From an uncultured Ignavibacteria bacterium (lineage in GTDB: Bacteria; Bacteroidota; Ignavibacteria; Tepidaquicellales; OLB5): a stretch of 64,000 nucleotides of DNA. Shown one piece after another: positions 25,545-34,863 of the stretch. The number at the start of each line of letters is the position of its first letter. Position 1 is the stretch's first letter. Where the stretch lies: contig CALMYL010000008.1 of assembly GCA_937873695.1 (NCBI GenBank), forward strand, positions 1 to 64,000. The letters run 5' to 3'. Made by a program: the position numbers and the translations under genes. Under the pieces are notes generated by a model. It had not been told where the DNA came from and did no database searches. It saw nothing but the letters and a program-made list of their open reading frames with translations.

Positions 25545-27725
25545 ATGAAATTAAATTGCAGCAGTAATAGAATGAAAATAATAATAACACTATTAAACAT
25601 TATGATATTATTGCTGCTGCCGGAAAAAAATAACCTTAATGCCCAGACGAGCTTTTTCTGGCAGCATCCCTTACCTACAGGCAACCAGCTTGAAGCGGTT
25701 AAGTTCATTAACCAGCAGACAGGCATTGCCGTTGGTGCAGCAGGCACCATTATGAGAACTTCGAACGGGGGTTTGAACTGGGAAGTTCAGCCTTCGCCGG
25801 TTTATGCCTATTTATGGGATGTGACCTATGTAAATGCAAATATCTGGGTAATAGCCGGGGTCGATGTTTCTTCAGGCAGCAACGGTATAATACTGAGATC
25901 AACCAATGGCGGGACTGCATGGACTATAGTACAGAACCAATCAGGCGCAAATTACAAAGGCGTTGATTTTCCGAGTCAGAATGCGGGATATGTAGTTGGT
26001 GCCGGAACAATACACAAATCAACTGACCAGGGAGCAACATGGGTGTTGCAGCCAACTGGAGTTGGCAATTTCTACACGGTAGATTTCTACGATGACTTGT
26101 TTGGCGCGGCTGCAGGAATTAACAGCCTACGGACTACTACTAACGGCGGTTTAAATTGGATAGCACATACAGGGGTAATTGAAAATATGTTTGATCTTTG
26201 CGCAGGAATATCGTGCATAGATCTGAACACAATCATAGGAGGAGTTCAGTCTGGGAATGATTATATAATTAAAACTACAAATGGTGGCTTAAACTGGACG
26301 AATTTTCATAATTTTTTCACTCGAAATAATGAGATATTGCTTGATTTAGAAATGACAAATAATTCCGGATTTATTGTAACAGAGTTGGGTAGAATTTTAA
26401 GAACCACAGATAGAGGATTGAATTGGCTAATGGATACAACATTTATGTATCCGATTTTAAGGGGATCATCCAGATGCGTTAATATGCTTGATGAAGGCAT
26501 TATTTATCTTGCAGGTAGTGGCGGAGTTGTTTTAAAAAGCAATAATTCAGGGTTGAACTGGAATTTTTTAACGGGGTATCAAACAAATCTAAGAGGCATA
26601 CAGTTTCTGAATTCTAATACAGGATATGTATCAGGTGACGGTGGCACTATTCTTAAAACGACAAATTCCGGCAATAACTGGCAGGAAATAAACTCAGGTT
26701 ATTTTAGGAATCTGCATTCACTCTATTTTACAGATGTGAATACAGGTTATGCGGCAGGCGATAGCGGCATTGTTATTAAGACATCTGATGGCGGATTGAA
26801 TTGGTTTCCTCAGATTAGTGGAACTGACAAGAATCTGCTCTCTATTTGTTTTGCGAACCATAGTATCGGTTATGCCACAGGTGGTGAACAGAATAACGGG
26901 CAGGGGGTTATAATAAAGACCACAAATGCCGGAACTAATTGGTTTACGCAGCTAAGTGGATCTTCAATGAACTTCACTTCACTCTTTATACATAATCCTG
27001 ATTCGGCTTTTGCCCTTACAAATTCAAGTTTGTTTAAAACTTCCAATGGAGGTATGAATTGGGATTTTGTTAGTGGTGTTGAAGGTTACGATATTCAATT
27101 TACAAATGCAGCAACAGGTTATGCAATGGGTTCTAATCCAAATGTTTACAAAACCACTAATGGTGGAGTTAACTGGTTTGTTATAAGCAGCGGTTATGAT
27201 GTTGCATACCGTTCAATTCAGTTTTTTGATGAGTTTGGAATTACAGCTGGAAGTGATGGCAGCATTATGAAAACAACTAACGGTGGAGCAAACTGGATAG
27301 TATTACCATTTGTAACTGAAAATTATCTTCGTTCTTTGTATTTCACAGATCCTAATACAGGATATGTTGTAGGATATATGGGAGCAATTCTAAAAACCAC
27401 TAATGGCGGGTTGTCTTTTCTGAATTCAATTAATGAGATAATCCCCAAAGGTTACACACTTTATCAAAATTATCCAAATCCGTTTAATCCTGCTACAAAA
27501 ATAAAGTTTGAAGTACCCGTAAATCATACAGGCAGAAATTCTAATACAAAACTAATTGTCTTTGACATACAGGGTAAGGAGCTAGTCAGTTTAGTTGATG
27601 ACGTATTGAGTGCGGGAGTTTATGAAGTAACATTTGATAGTAGCTTGATTTCATCTGGTATATACTTTTACAGGTTTGAAACAGAGGATTTTTCTGAAAC
27701 CAGAAAAATGATCCTGATGAAATAG
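25545..27725 (+). CDS. T9SS-exported protein with Ycf48-like/BNR repeats
   Basis: A 726-residue secreted protein from the chosen start. The frame is open upstream to 25419, but the signal peptide (MKLN..., hydrophobic core ITLLNIMILLLLP, cleavage near NLNAQ) begins at 25545. The mature part has about 14 repeats of roughly 45 residues ending in T-x-NGG-x-NW, the beta-propeller pattern of Ycf48-like and BNR repeats. It ends with a T9SS sorting domain (NYPNPFNPATKIKF... TRKMILMK). Such propellers usually bind carbohydrate or protein; the ligand is unknown. The next T9SS gene follows after 106 bases. Confidence 0.9.
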   Translation: MKLNCSSNRMKIIITLLNIMILLLLPEKNNLNAQTSFFWQHPLPTGNQLEAVKFINQQTGIAVGAAGTIMRTSNGGLNWEVQPSPVYAYLWDVTYVNANIWVIAGVDVSSGSNGIILRSTNGGTAWTIVQNQSGANYKGVDFPSQNAGYVVGAGTIHKSTDQGATWVLQPTGVGNFYTVDFYDDLFGAAAGINSLRTTTNGGLNWIAHTGVIENMFDLCAGISCIDLNTIIGGVQSGNDYIIKTTNGGLNWTNFHNFFTRNNEILLDLEMTNNSGFIVTELGRILRTTDRGLNWLMDTTFMYPILRGSSRCVNMLDEGIIYLAGSGGVVLKSNNSGLNWNFLTGYQTNLRGIQFLNSNTGYVSGDGGTILKTTNSGNNWQEINSGYFRNLHSLYFTDVNTGYAAGDSGIVIKTSDGGLNWFPQISGTDKNLLSICFANHSIGYATGGEQNNGQGVIIKTTNAGTNWFTQLSGSSMNFTSLFIHNPDSAFALTNSSLFKTSNGGMNWDFVSGVEGYDIQFTNAATGYAMGSNPNVYKTTNGGVNWFVISSGYDVAYRSIQFFDEFGITAGSDGSIMKTTNGGANWIVLPFVTENYLRSLYFTDPNTGYVVGYMGAILKTTNGGLSFLNSINEIIPKGYTLYQNYPNPFNPATKIKFEVPVNHTGRNSNTKLIVFDIQGKELVSLVDDVLSAGVYEVTFDSSLISSGIYFYRFETEDFSETRKMILMK

Positions 27726-27831
27726 AACATCATAAGTTCAGTTTTTTCAATCTTTTCCGGAAGAGATATTCAATTAACAGGCACAAAATATTTGATAACC
27801 TTGATCAGTATGATTTTGCTGCAATTTACTA

Positions 27832-29568
27832 ATGATCAATAAAACAAAAATGCGAAAAATCTCAATAATAGTATTTTTCTTATTAGTTTCAATAAATGTT
27901 TTTTCACAATTTCCTGAATCATATCCGTTTGAAACCTATTTAGACCAAAATGAAAATCTATATGTTACAGGTACATATCAAAATGATATTTTGATTATTA
28001 AATACAACTCAAATGGTGGGCAGCTTTTGTGGGAGTATTATCCGAATACAGGACAGGATAAAGGAATGGATATCGTTTCTTCTGCGAATGGTGAGTTTAT
28101 TTATGTTGCCGGTTACTCGTTCAACAGTGCGACAGGTGAATATAATATTCAAATACTAAAGTATCAGGATGATGGATTTAATGACATTCTTGTATGGCAC
28201 CGCGAATATGGCAGCGCATTGGATAATGATAAGGCTTACGGCATCACGATAGATGCCAATGAGAATGTTTATGTCTGCGGGTACGTAACGAATTTCGATA
28301 TGACGACTGATTATATTACCCTGAAATATGATTCTGATGGTGTTCTGGTATGGGAACGAAAGTATGAGATACCCGGCAATGAAGTGGCAACAGACATATT
28401 GACAGACAACTATTATTTGTATGTGATAGGTTACAAAGATGAAACTCCTGATGATTTAGGAAGCGGTTTGCCAACTAAAGACATAATGCTTTTAACGTAC
28501 CTTATAGATGACCCGATCCCTACGCCAACTATTATTGATCTGCCGGGCAGCACAGAGATACCTACTTCATTCAAAATAACAGAATTATCTATGGGAAGTG
28601 TTCCCCCGATAGTTTCCAAGCTAGCAACTTCCGGATACCAGGAAAAAATAGTCGGGAGACTTTGGGACAAGAACTACTTTGTTGCATTTTATGATCGCAA
28701 TGTCAGTGGCAGCGAAAACATAGTTGGCTGGAGCAGAGATTGGGGTACATATCCAAACGACGATATAGCGACGGAAATTACAGCCGATAACTCCGGAAAT
28801 CTTGTGGTAACCGGCTATTTTGATAATTCAGGAAATGACGACTTTGGTACTTTAAAATTCGATAAGACAGATAATTCAATTATCTGGGGGCCAATTGTGC
28901 ACGATATTGACGATGGGCAGGACAGGGCGTCTTCTGTTTTCAGGTATAATAATACATATGCGGTTTCAGGATACAGTCAATACAGCCAGACAAACAGCTA
29001 TATTACTAAAAAATTCACTGAGATAAATTCCCAGTTCGAAGAATCGTGGTCAAGCGCATTCGTTCCGGAATTTTCAGAAAATGAAAACTGGGAGGTTTAC
29101 ACAGATTTTTCCACAGATTCATATATACTTTCAGATAACAGTATTGTTACAGTTGCATTTGCATGGAATAATGATTTGGCTGAATATTCAATAGTGAAGT
29201 ACGATTCTTCAGGGCAGGAGTTGTATACAGTTGAGCCCGGCGCATTCCGTTCCGGGAACCGGAACAATGAAAGGCAGGGTATGGAAATACCAAAGCAATT
29301 TGAACTCAAACATAATTACCCGAATCCGTTCAATCCAGTAACCATGATAAGCTACAGCATACCTGAGCAGAGCTTCGTGACCCTAAAAGTATATGATATG
29401 ATGGGAAAAGAAGTAGCCCGCTTGGTGAGCACAACTCAGAACGCCGGAAATTATACAAAGCAGTTTGATGCCGGTAAACTTGCAAGCGGCATATATATTT
29501 ACAGGCTGACTGCAACAAACAGCAGCAACAGGTATGAAAAAACAGAAAAAATGACATTGATCAAATAG
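27832..29568 (+). CDS. T9SS-exported beta-propeller protein (SBBP-like repeats)
   Basis: A 578-residue secreted protein. A signal peptide lies at about residues 1-26 (FFLLVSINVFSQ); an alternative start is at residue 7. The mature part has repeated blocks of the form YVTGTYQND..IIKYNSNGGQLLWE, YVCGYVTN..TLKYDSDGVLVWE and VVTGYFDNSGNDDFGTLKFD, the pattern of SBBP beta-propeller repeats. A type A sorting domain starts near residue 495 (NYPNPFNP) and ends EKMTLIK. It is probably a cell-surface or released protein; the target is unknown. Confidence 0.88.
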   Translation: MINKTKMRKISIIVFFLLVSINVFSQFPESYPFETYLDQNENLYVTGTYQNDILIIKYNSNGGQLLWEYYPNTGQDKGMDIVSSANGEFIYVAGYSFNSATGEYNIQILKYQDDGFNDILVWHREYGSALDNDKAYGITIDANENVYVCGYVTNFDMTTDYITLKYDSDGVLVWERKYEIPGNEVATDILTDNYYLYVIGYKDETPDDLGSGLPTKDIMLLTYLIDDPIPTPTIIDLPGSTEIPTSFKITELSMGSVPPIVSKLATSGYQEKIVGRLWDKNYFVAFYDRNVSGSENIVGWSRDWGTYPNDDIATEITADNSGNLVVTGYFDNSGNDDFGTLKFDKTDNSIIWGPIVHDIDDGQDRASSVFRYNNTYAVSGYSQYSQTNSYITKKFTEINSQFEESWSSAFVPEFSENENWEVYTDFSTDSYILSDNSIVTVAFAWNNDLAEYSIVKYDSSGQELYTVEPGAFRSGNRNNERQGMEIPKQFELKHNYPNPFNPVTMISYSIPEQSFVTLKVYDMMGKEVARLVSTTQNAGNYTKQFDAGKLASGIYIYRLTATNSSNRYEKTEKMTLIK

Positions 29569-29579
29569 AAAAAAGGTTT

Positions 29580-29625
29580 CAGCAGCCGTGCAGTTTACTG
29601 CATATAAAAACCTTAAAGGCTGCTG
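29580..29625 (+). repeat. Structured 46-bp direct repeat, copy 1
   Basis: CAGCAGCC at the left end pairs with GGCTGCTG at the right end. Inside lies a second hairpin, TGCAG-TTTA-CTGCA. It is 85 bp from a near-identical copy, just after the SBBP-propeller gene. It could be a transcription-ending or message-stabilising element. Confidence 0.8.
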
Positions 29626-29664
29626 GGAGCTGAGTAAACTAAAAAACCGATCAATTTCCTGTAT

Positions 29665-29710
29665 CAGCAGTCATGCAGTTTACTGCATAAAAAACCTTAA
29701 AAGGCTGCTG
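29665..29710 (+). repeat. Structured 46-bp direct repeat, copy 2
   Basis: The second copy keeps the inner TGCAG-TTTA-CTGCA hairpin unchanged. In the outer stem it changes one C to T (CAGCAGTC with GGCTGCTG), so pairing is kept as G-U. That supports selection for the fold. It lies 51 bases before the small gene at 29761. Confidence 0.8.
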
Positions 29711-29760
29711 TATCCAGGTTAATAAAAGTAAAATCATAAACCTTTTTATAATAAACAACC

Positions 29761-30006
29761 ATGAGAAACAAATTCACAAAATTCATAGCCATAAGATGCA
29801 CTAATGAAACAGAACAGACTCTTGCTTATAGTGAAATATCAGGAAGACTTTTTGTGCCAAACGGCCAGCCAACTTTGTTTAATGATCTTAATGATGTAAA
29901 AGGCGCCATAAGAAGGACCAAAGGCTACCAGAAAAAACTGAGTCCGGGAACGGCGAGGAAGACCAAGTATATGGTTTATAAACTTAATTTCAAACTGCTG
30001 GATTAA
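29761..30006 (+). CDS. Small basic hypothetical protein
   Basis: An 81-residue soluble protein, rich in Lys and Arg, with no recognised family. Charged stretches (RRTKGYQKKLSPGTARKTKYM) suggest nucleic-acid contact, but this is only composition. It ends opposite the stop of the convergent 475-aa gene (4-base overlap of the stop codons). No Shine-Dalgarno sequence is seen. It may be real because the frame fills the gap exactly and begins after the structured repeats. Confidence 0.55.
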   Translation: MRNKFTKFIAIRCTNETEQTLAYSEISGRLFVPNGQPTLFNDLNDVKGAIRRTKGYQKKLSPGTARKTKYMVYKLNFKLLD

Positions 30007-31430
30007 CCATTTTGTATTACGGCTAGCTCTGATACCTTTTCGTTGAACCAGTCCCTTTCGGGAACAAATGATTTTTCTCTGTCAAGCAGTTCTATGAACT
30101 TCTGAAGCTCAACGTTATCCCTTGATCTGACTTTTAAGAGATATTTAAAATATTTAATAAGCATTTTTAAATTGTGAATCTGCTGGGAGTTAAGAATATT
30201 GTTCCTGTACATGTAATGTTTTATACTGTCTAAAGAAAACTTAATGCCGTCATAGTCGCCTAATTCATACAGCGTTTTAAGCATGATAGTTTTGGCGTTA
30301 ATATAATAGTTTGGGGTTCTGTATACAACATTATTCAGATGCTTAAGAGAAGATTCATATTTTGAAGAGTAAAAATGCAGTTTCGCCATGCTTAAGTTGT
30401 ATACATCATGGTAATATTCAGGCTCAATATCTGTTTTGTGTTTTTCTATGAATTTCTCAAGCCAAATAAAATCTTTTGCCCACACAGCGGCAATTACAAT
30501 GCTGTTAAAAGCAGAATGAGGTATGTACCTTTCGCTCTTAATAATCCCTTTTCGCTCCATTTGTTTGTATACTTCAAAAAGTTTCGGGCGGAAGTTCAAT
30601 GATCCTGCGTTAATCCTGTTCCAATAGTAAGAAGCAAGGTAAGTATGATAATAATTCAGCCGCATCTTATCGAATTTCTTCTCATTCTTCTTTATATAAT
30701 CTGCGAGTTCATCTATATATTGCTGATCGGATCCCTTCAGTGTTGCCATTACAGTCAGATAAATTATATAAAGGTTAGGGTGTTCTTTTGATATCAAAGC
30801 TTTATTTTCTTCTGCGAATTTGAGGATCTCATCAAAGAACCTTAACTCGGCTTTATATTTATCTTTGTTCATCACATTGTGAAGCAAAATATCCCTTATC
30901 AGGTTAAGTTTGCTGTACACAAAATGCAAATCCATGTTTAAAGATGCTTTCTCAAGCCCTTTTGGTGATGGATTTTTCAGCTTATTATAACCTTCATAAT
31001 ATTGCAGCAATTCTATCCTGGAAAGGCTTCTGTAATAAGGGTCTTCTTTGAAATATTCGGCAGAAAGTCTTCTGCTGAACTGCCTGTAAGCCGCAGAAAA
31101 ATCATTTTGCATTCCCTTTTCCTGCATTAATTCAAGCATGTTTGTATCAATAGAAAAAGGATCGAGTTTATCAATTCCTGAATAGCCAAGGAACCGTTCA
31201 AATAATTTTTTCAGGTCAGAGAGGACTTTTCGGAATCTTGTATCATTATATTTTTCACCGGGATAAAGTGATGAAAATAATATATGATTATCAGAATTCA
31301 CATTTTCCTGATTTCTGAGCAGTCTGAATAGTTCAACCGGTTTCCGGGAAGTATTGAAATAAGGTGAGTTAATGAACTTTTCGAATCTCAATAGTTCTTC
31401 ATCCGAAAGATGCTTAAGTAAGTTTTTCAT
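30003..31430 (-). CDS. Helical-repeat hypothetical protein
   Basis: A 475-residue soluble protein, almost entirely helical. It opens LKHLSDEELLRFEKFINSPYFN, a start I recognise from a family of uncharacterised proteins in Bacteroidota. Helix pairs of about 35-40 residues with aromatic packing positions (YHTYLASYYWNRI, YHDVYNLSMAKLHFYSSKYESSLKHLNN) suggest a TPR-like scaffold. There is no signal peptide or catalytic motif. It is transcribed alone. Function is unknown; protein-protein binding is inferred. Confidence 0.8.
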   Translation of the reverse strand: MKNLLKHLSDEELLRFEKFINSPYFNTSRKPVELFRLLRNQENVNSDNHILFSSLYPGEKYNDTRFRKVLSDLKKLFERFLGYSGIDKLDPFSIDTNMLELMQEKGMQNDFSAAYRQFSRRLSAEYFKEDPYYRSLSRIELLQYYEGYNKLKNPSPKGLEKASLNMDLHFVYSKLNLIRDILLHNVMNKDKYKAELRFFDEILKFAEENKALISKEHPNLYIIYLTVMATLKGSDQQYIDELADYIKKNEKKFDKMRLNYYHTYLASYYWNRINAGSLNFRPKLFEVYKQMERKGIIKSERYIPHSAFNSIVIAAVWAKDFIWLEKFIEKHKTDIEPEYYHDVYNLSMAKLHFYSSKYESSLKHLNNVVYRTPNYYINAKTIMLKTLYELGDYDGIKFSLDSIKHYMYRNNILNSQQIHNLKMLIKYFKYLLKVRSRDNVELQKFIELLDREKSFVPERDWFNEKVSELAVIQNG

Positions 31431-31656
31431 GATACAAAAGCGGTATCCGGATTAATGAAGTTTATGTACAGCAATTTTGCCTGCATAAAGCAATATTACT
31501 ACAACAAAAACACAAAAACAATGATTTGCATAATAATTATTAATCACGTATTAGCTTTGTGGATAGTTATTGCGAAGTATTGAGGCCGGAATCATTGCTC
31601 CTGGCCTTTTGCTGCAAAAAGGAAGTTACACATAATCTCATTGTGAGATTATTGAT

Positions 31657-32106
31657 TCATTTAATTGAAATAAGTATAGGATCTGAATCAATATTGCGAT
31701 ATTCCCCTGCGATGTATACTTCTGCATTACTGCTGTTTTCACTAAAAACTATTATGTAACCATTTGTACCATTAACCTGGTTAATGACAGGGGAGTTATT
31801 CTTTTTCAGCTTTGAACTGAATTCAAAAACATCACCCCCAAATGTTGTCAGCGAAGCGTTTTTAACCAGGTATGTATTTTTTCCCAATGGGATTATCTGT
31901 TCACCGCTCAGAATTTCTTCATTTCCATCCGCATTAAAGTCCGCACTTAGATATGACACACTTTCTTTTACAGATGTGATTTCTAAATTTAAAATATATC
32001 TATCCGGATACATCATTTCCAGATTTTCAGAAGCTGCTGAATTTCCGTCTGCAAATTGTGAAAATACCGAACCTGTTAGAATTGAAATGAAAATGATAAA
32101 CTTCAT
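31657..32106 (-). CDS. Secreted hypothetical protein under a sigma-54-like promoter
   Basis: A 149-residue exported protein. The signal peptide is residues 1-17 (FIIFISILTGSVFSQ). The mature part has one FG-GAP-like calcium-loop segment (DFNADGNEEIL near residue 57) and beta-rich strands. No enzyme motif is visible. The start carries a strong Shine-Dalgarno sequence (TAGGAGGA) and a sigma-54-like element 27-47 bases further upstream. It is divergent from the lmo0937/FAD-Rieske/Ku operon and shares its control region, so it probably belongs to the same regulon. Confidence 0.72.
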   Translation of the reverse strand: MKFIIFISILTGSVFSQFADGNSAASENLEMMYPDRYILNLEITSVKESVSYLSADFNADGNEEILSGEQIIPLGKNTYLVKNASLTTFGGDVFEFSSKLKKNNSPVINQVNGTNGYIIVFSENSSNAEVYIAGEYRNIDSDPILISIK

Positions 32107-32141
32107 TCGAAAAATCCTCCTATCTTTTGTTATGAAAGTTA

Positions 32142-32159
32142 AATCAATTTCTGTGCCAG
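32142..32159 (-). promoter_or_regulatory. Sigma-54-type promoter for the 149-aa secreted protein
   Basis: Read on the minus strand, CTGGCAC-AGAAA-TTGATT fits the -24/-12 consensus YTGGCAC-N5-TTGC except for the last base. Predicted start is near 32133, about 27 bases before the ATG at 32106. Confidence 0.65.
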
Positions 32160-32207
32160 AAAATGCTCGTGATTAAATCAGTTTTTTGGGGTTATAAGTA
32201 AATTGTG

Positions 32208-32222
32208 TGACATTTTTGACAT
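32208..32222 (+). promoter_or_regulatory. Candidate activator-binding site (TGACAT direct repeat)
   Basis: TGACAT-TTT-TGACAT lies between two divergent sigma-54-like promoters, 80-94 bases upstream of the rightward one and about 50-63 from the leftward one. The same layout (TGACAT-TTT-TGGCAT) occurs at 51543-51557 upstream of a third promoter. It is a candidate enhancer site for the NtrC-type activator encoded at 52360. Confidence 0.4.
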
Positions 32223-32301
32223 TAATTATCATAGGTTTGTCACTTATTGGTTCCTTTTATAAAAAATATCTTCTAAAAGCTCTGTCAACGGGTCTAAATA
32301 T

Positions 32302-32319
32302 TTGGCATAGAAATTGTTT
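32302..32319 (+). promoter_or_regulatory. Sigma-54-type promoter for the lmo0937/FAD-Rieske/Ku/LigD operon
   Basis: TTGGCAT-AGAAA-TTGTTT has the right spacing for -24/-12 binding by sigma-54. Predicted start is near 32328, some 55 bases before the first ATG (32383). It is nearly identical to the element at 59158. Confidence 0.65.
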
Positions 32320-32382
32320 GATTACATATTATATAAATTCATTGTTCATTTTTATAAAAAAATTATTAAAGGAGAAATCATC

Positions 32383-32535
32383 ATGCTTTGGACAATAGCG
32401 ATAATTTTATTGGTTCTGTGGCTATTAGGTATGGTAAGTTCATACACAATGGGCGGTTTCATTCATATTTTAATTGTACTTGCCATAGTTGCAGTACTTA
32501 TAAGACTGATACAGGGAAGAAATCCTGTAGCGTAA
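32383..32535 (+). CDS. lmo0937-family small membrane protein
   Basis: A 50-residue protein that is almost all membrane: MLWTIAIILLVLWLLG, a short polar break at SSYTMGG, and a second hydrophobic stretch HILIVLAIVAVLIRLI. This is the lmo0937 family, also common as a stress-induced small protein. The frame is open upstream to 32314. I chose 32383 because AAAGGAG (32368-32374) precedes it and a second copy of the family at 62182 starts with the same MLWT. It is first in the operon containing FAD-Rieske, Ku and the LigD parts. Its role is unknown. Confidence 0.82.
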   Translation: MLWTIAIILLVLWLLGMVSSYTMGGFIHILIVLAIVAVLIRLIQGRNPVA

Positions 32536-32557
32536 GCAGCAAACCAGGAGGATAACT

Positions 32558-34075
32558 ATGATACCTGAATCAGGGAAAACAGAATCGATCTGGATGGGGA
32601 CATTTAATGTCCCCGCGTTTTATGCATTGGATAGTGACAGCAGCTGTGATGTTTGTATTGCAGGCGCCGGAATAACCGGACTTACATGCGCATATATGCT
32701 TCTTAAATCAGGCAAGAGTGTGATAATCGCAGATGATGGTAATATCGGTGGTGGTGAATCATCCCGTACAACTGCTCATATAACCAGCGTAATTGATAAC
32801 AGGTATTACAACATAGAAAAACTGCATGGTGAAAGGGCATCCTTGCTGGCAGCAGAAAGTCAAAAAGCCGGAATAGATCTTATAGAAAGAATTATTTCGG
32901 AAAACAATATTGAATGCGATTTCACCCGGTTGAACGGGTACCTGGTCTTTAAACCCGGAGAAAGGGCCGGGGTACTGGAAATGGAGTATGAAGCTGCAGC
33001 AAGGGCAGGTATTGATGTAAAGATGGCACCTTCACCTCCTTACAGTGCGCTTGGAGATTATCCCTGCCTTGAATTTCCCGGCCAGGCTGAATTTCATATG
33101 CTTAAATACCTTGTAGGTCTCGCCAGAGCAGTAATATCTATGGGCGGCAGGATTTACACAAAAACTCATATAAAAAAAATAACTGACGGTCAGCCCCCAA
33201 TTGCGGAAACACAGAACAAAATAAAAATAACAGCGAAGGATATAATAATCGCGACTAACAGCCCTGTAAGCGACTATCTCGCAATTCACACAAAACAGGC
33301 TGCATACCGAACATATGTTATCGGAGTCAGGATCCCGAAGGATTCAGTTCCGCATGCACTTTATTGGGATAACGAGAATCCATATCATTATATCAGGATT
33401 TACAAACAGCAAAAAAATGACATACTTATTGTAGGCGGTGAGGATCATAAAACCGGTCAAGAAGAATATACAGATCAGCATTTTGAGAATTTGATAAAAT
33501 GGACAGCCCAACGGTTCCCAATGGCAGAACATGTAGAGTATAAATGGTCCGGGCAGGTTTTAGAACCCTTTGACGGATTGAGTTTCATTGGCAAGGACCC
33601 TGAAAATCCTGAGCATGTATACATTGCAACCGGAGATTCAGGAATGGGAATAACTCACGCTTCATACGCAGCTATCCTGCTTGATGATATGATAAACGGA
33701 AGAGATAATAAATGGGCCGATCTTTATGACCCAAAGCGAATTACTTTGAAGGCTGCCCCCGAATTCATTAAAGAAGGTTTCAATACGGCAATTCAATATA
33801 TAGATATTATTACACCGCCTGAATATGCAAATGAGCAGGAAGTCCCGGAAGGTACAGGCGCTATACTGAATTTAGGAAAGGATAAAACAGCAGTATTTAA
33901 GGATAAAGATGGCAAAGTTTATAAATTCTCAGCACTATGTCCTCATTTAAAATGCGTTGTAGAATGGAATAAGACAGAAAATACGTGGGATTGCCCGTGT
34001 CACGGCTCCCGTTTTGAAGCAACAGGAAAAGTCATAAACGGACCTGCTTTAGCAAACCTGAAACCAATCATATAA
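32558..34075 (+). CDS. FAD-dependent oxidoreductase with C-terminal Rieske domain
   Basis: A 505-residue cytoplasmic flavoenzyme like Bacillus YhfW. The FAD-binding fold opens at residues 24-50 (CDVCIAGAGITGLTCAYMLL). GGGESSRTTAHI near 67 and THASYAAILLDDMINGR near 370 fit the DadA-type amine/glycine-oxidase group. Residues about 425-505 are a Rieske [2Fe-2S] domain with ligands C461, H463, C479 and H482. Electrons would pass between flavin and cluster; the substrate is unknown. A strong AGGAGGA precedes the ATG. It follows the small membrane protein by 22 bases and precedes ku by 5, so redox chemistry and end-joining genes share one transcript. Confidence 0.9.
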   Translation: MIPESGKTESIWMGTFNVPAFYALDSDSSCDVCIAGAGITGLTCAYMLLKSGKSVIIADDGNIGGGESSRTTAHITSVIDNRYYNIEKLHGERASLLAAESQKAGIDLIERIISENNIECDFTRLNGYLVFKPGERAGVLEMEYEAAARAGIDVKMAPSPPYSALGDYPCLEFPGQAEFHMLKYLVGLARAVISMGGRIYTKTHIKKITDGQPPIAETQNKIKITAKDIIIATNSPVSDYLAIHTKQAAYRTYVIGVRIPKDSVPHALYWDNENPYHYIRIYKQQKNDILIVGGEDHKTGQEEYTDQHFENLIKWTAQRFPMAEHVEYKWSGQVLEPFDGLSFIGKDPENPEHVYIATGDSGMGITHASYAAILLDDMINGRDNKWADLYDPKRITLKAAPEFIKEGFNTAIQYIDIITPPEYANEQEVPEGTGAILNLGKDKTAVFKDKDGKVYKFSALCPHLKCVVEWNKTENTWDCPCHGSRFEATGKVINGPALANLKPII

Positions 34076-34080
34076 AAATT

Positions 34081-34851
34081 ATGAAAGCATTATGGAAAGG
34101 TTCAATAAGTTTCGGGCTGGTAAATATACCGGTAAAACTTTATTCAGCCTCACAAAGTCATACTCTTGATCTTGATATGCTTCGTAAGGGAGACCTTTGC
34201 CAGGTTAGATTTGCACGTGTATGCAGGGATGACGGAAAAGAAATACCATATGAAGATATTGTAAAAGGTTACAAATATGAAGACGGCGACTACGTTGTGC
34301 TGACGGATAAAGATTTTGAAAGCGCCAGCGTTGAAAAAACACATACAATAGATATCCTGCATTTTGTTAATGAGAAGGAAATAGACCCGGTTTATTTTGA
34401 AAAACCCTATTTCCTTGAACCGGAAAGATCGGGAACAAAATCATATGCATTATTACGAGAAGCGATAAAGCAAACAAAAAAAGCGGGTATAGGCAGATTT
34501 GTACTGAAAAACCGGGAACATATAGGTTTGCTGAGATTATTTGATGATATCATTGTTTTTAACCAGATAAGGTATTACGATGAAATAAGGGATAGAGATG
34601 AGTTATCAATTCCGGCATCAAAACAGGTTACAAAAAAAGAAATAGATATGGCAGTTGACCTTATTAAACAACTGAGCAAAAAATATAATCCAAAAGAATA
34701 CAAGGATACTTATGTTGATGAACTGAAAAAGATAATCACAAAGAAAGCACGCGGTCAAAAGATAAAACCCAAAGGTACAACTCCTAAACCAAGCGCTGCG
34801 GGCAGTTTAATGAAACTGCTTAAACAAAGCATGAAGAAAAAAGCGGCATAA
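34081..34851 (+). CDS. ku: Non-homologous end joining protein Ku
   Basis: A 256-residue DNA-end-binding protein of normal bacterial length. It opens MKALWKGSISFGLVNIPVKLY and carries the expected core segments DIVKGYKYEDGDYVVL, IDPVYFEKPYFLEPE and IGRFVLKNREHIGLLR. The lysine-rich tail (after residue 225) is typical of the ligase-recruiting or DNA-binding extension. Homodimeric Ku threads onto broken DNA ends and recruits LigD. The three LigD activities are encoded directly downstream as separate proteins. Confidence 0.96.
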   Translation: MKALWKGSISFGLVNIPVKLYSASQSHTLDLDMLRKGDLCQVRFARVCRDDGKEIPYEDIVKGYKYEDGDYVVLTDKDFESASVEKTHTIDILHFVNEKEIDPVYFEKPYFLEPERSGTKSYALLREAIKQTKKAGIGRFVLKNREHIGLLRLFDDIIVFNQIRYYDEIRDRDELSIPASKQVTKKEIDMAVDLIKQLSKKYNPKEYKDTYVDELKKIITKKARGQKIKPKGTTPKPSAAGSLMKLLKQSMKKKAA

Positions 34852-34863
34852 AACGCAGAAGTA

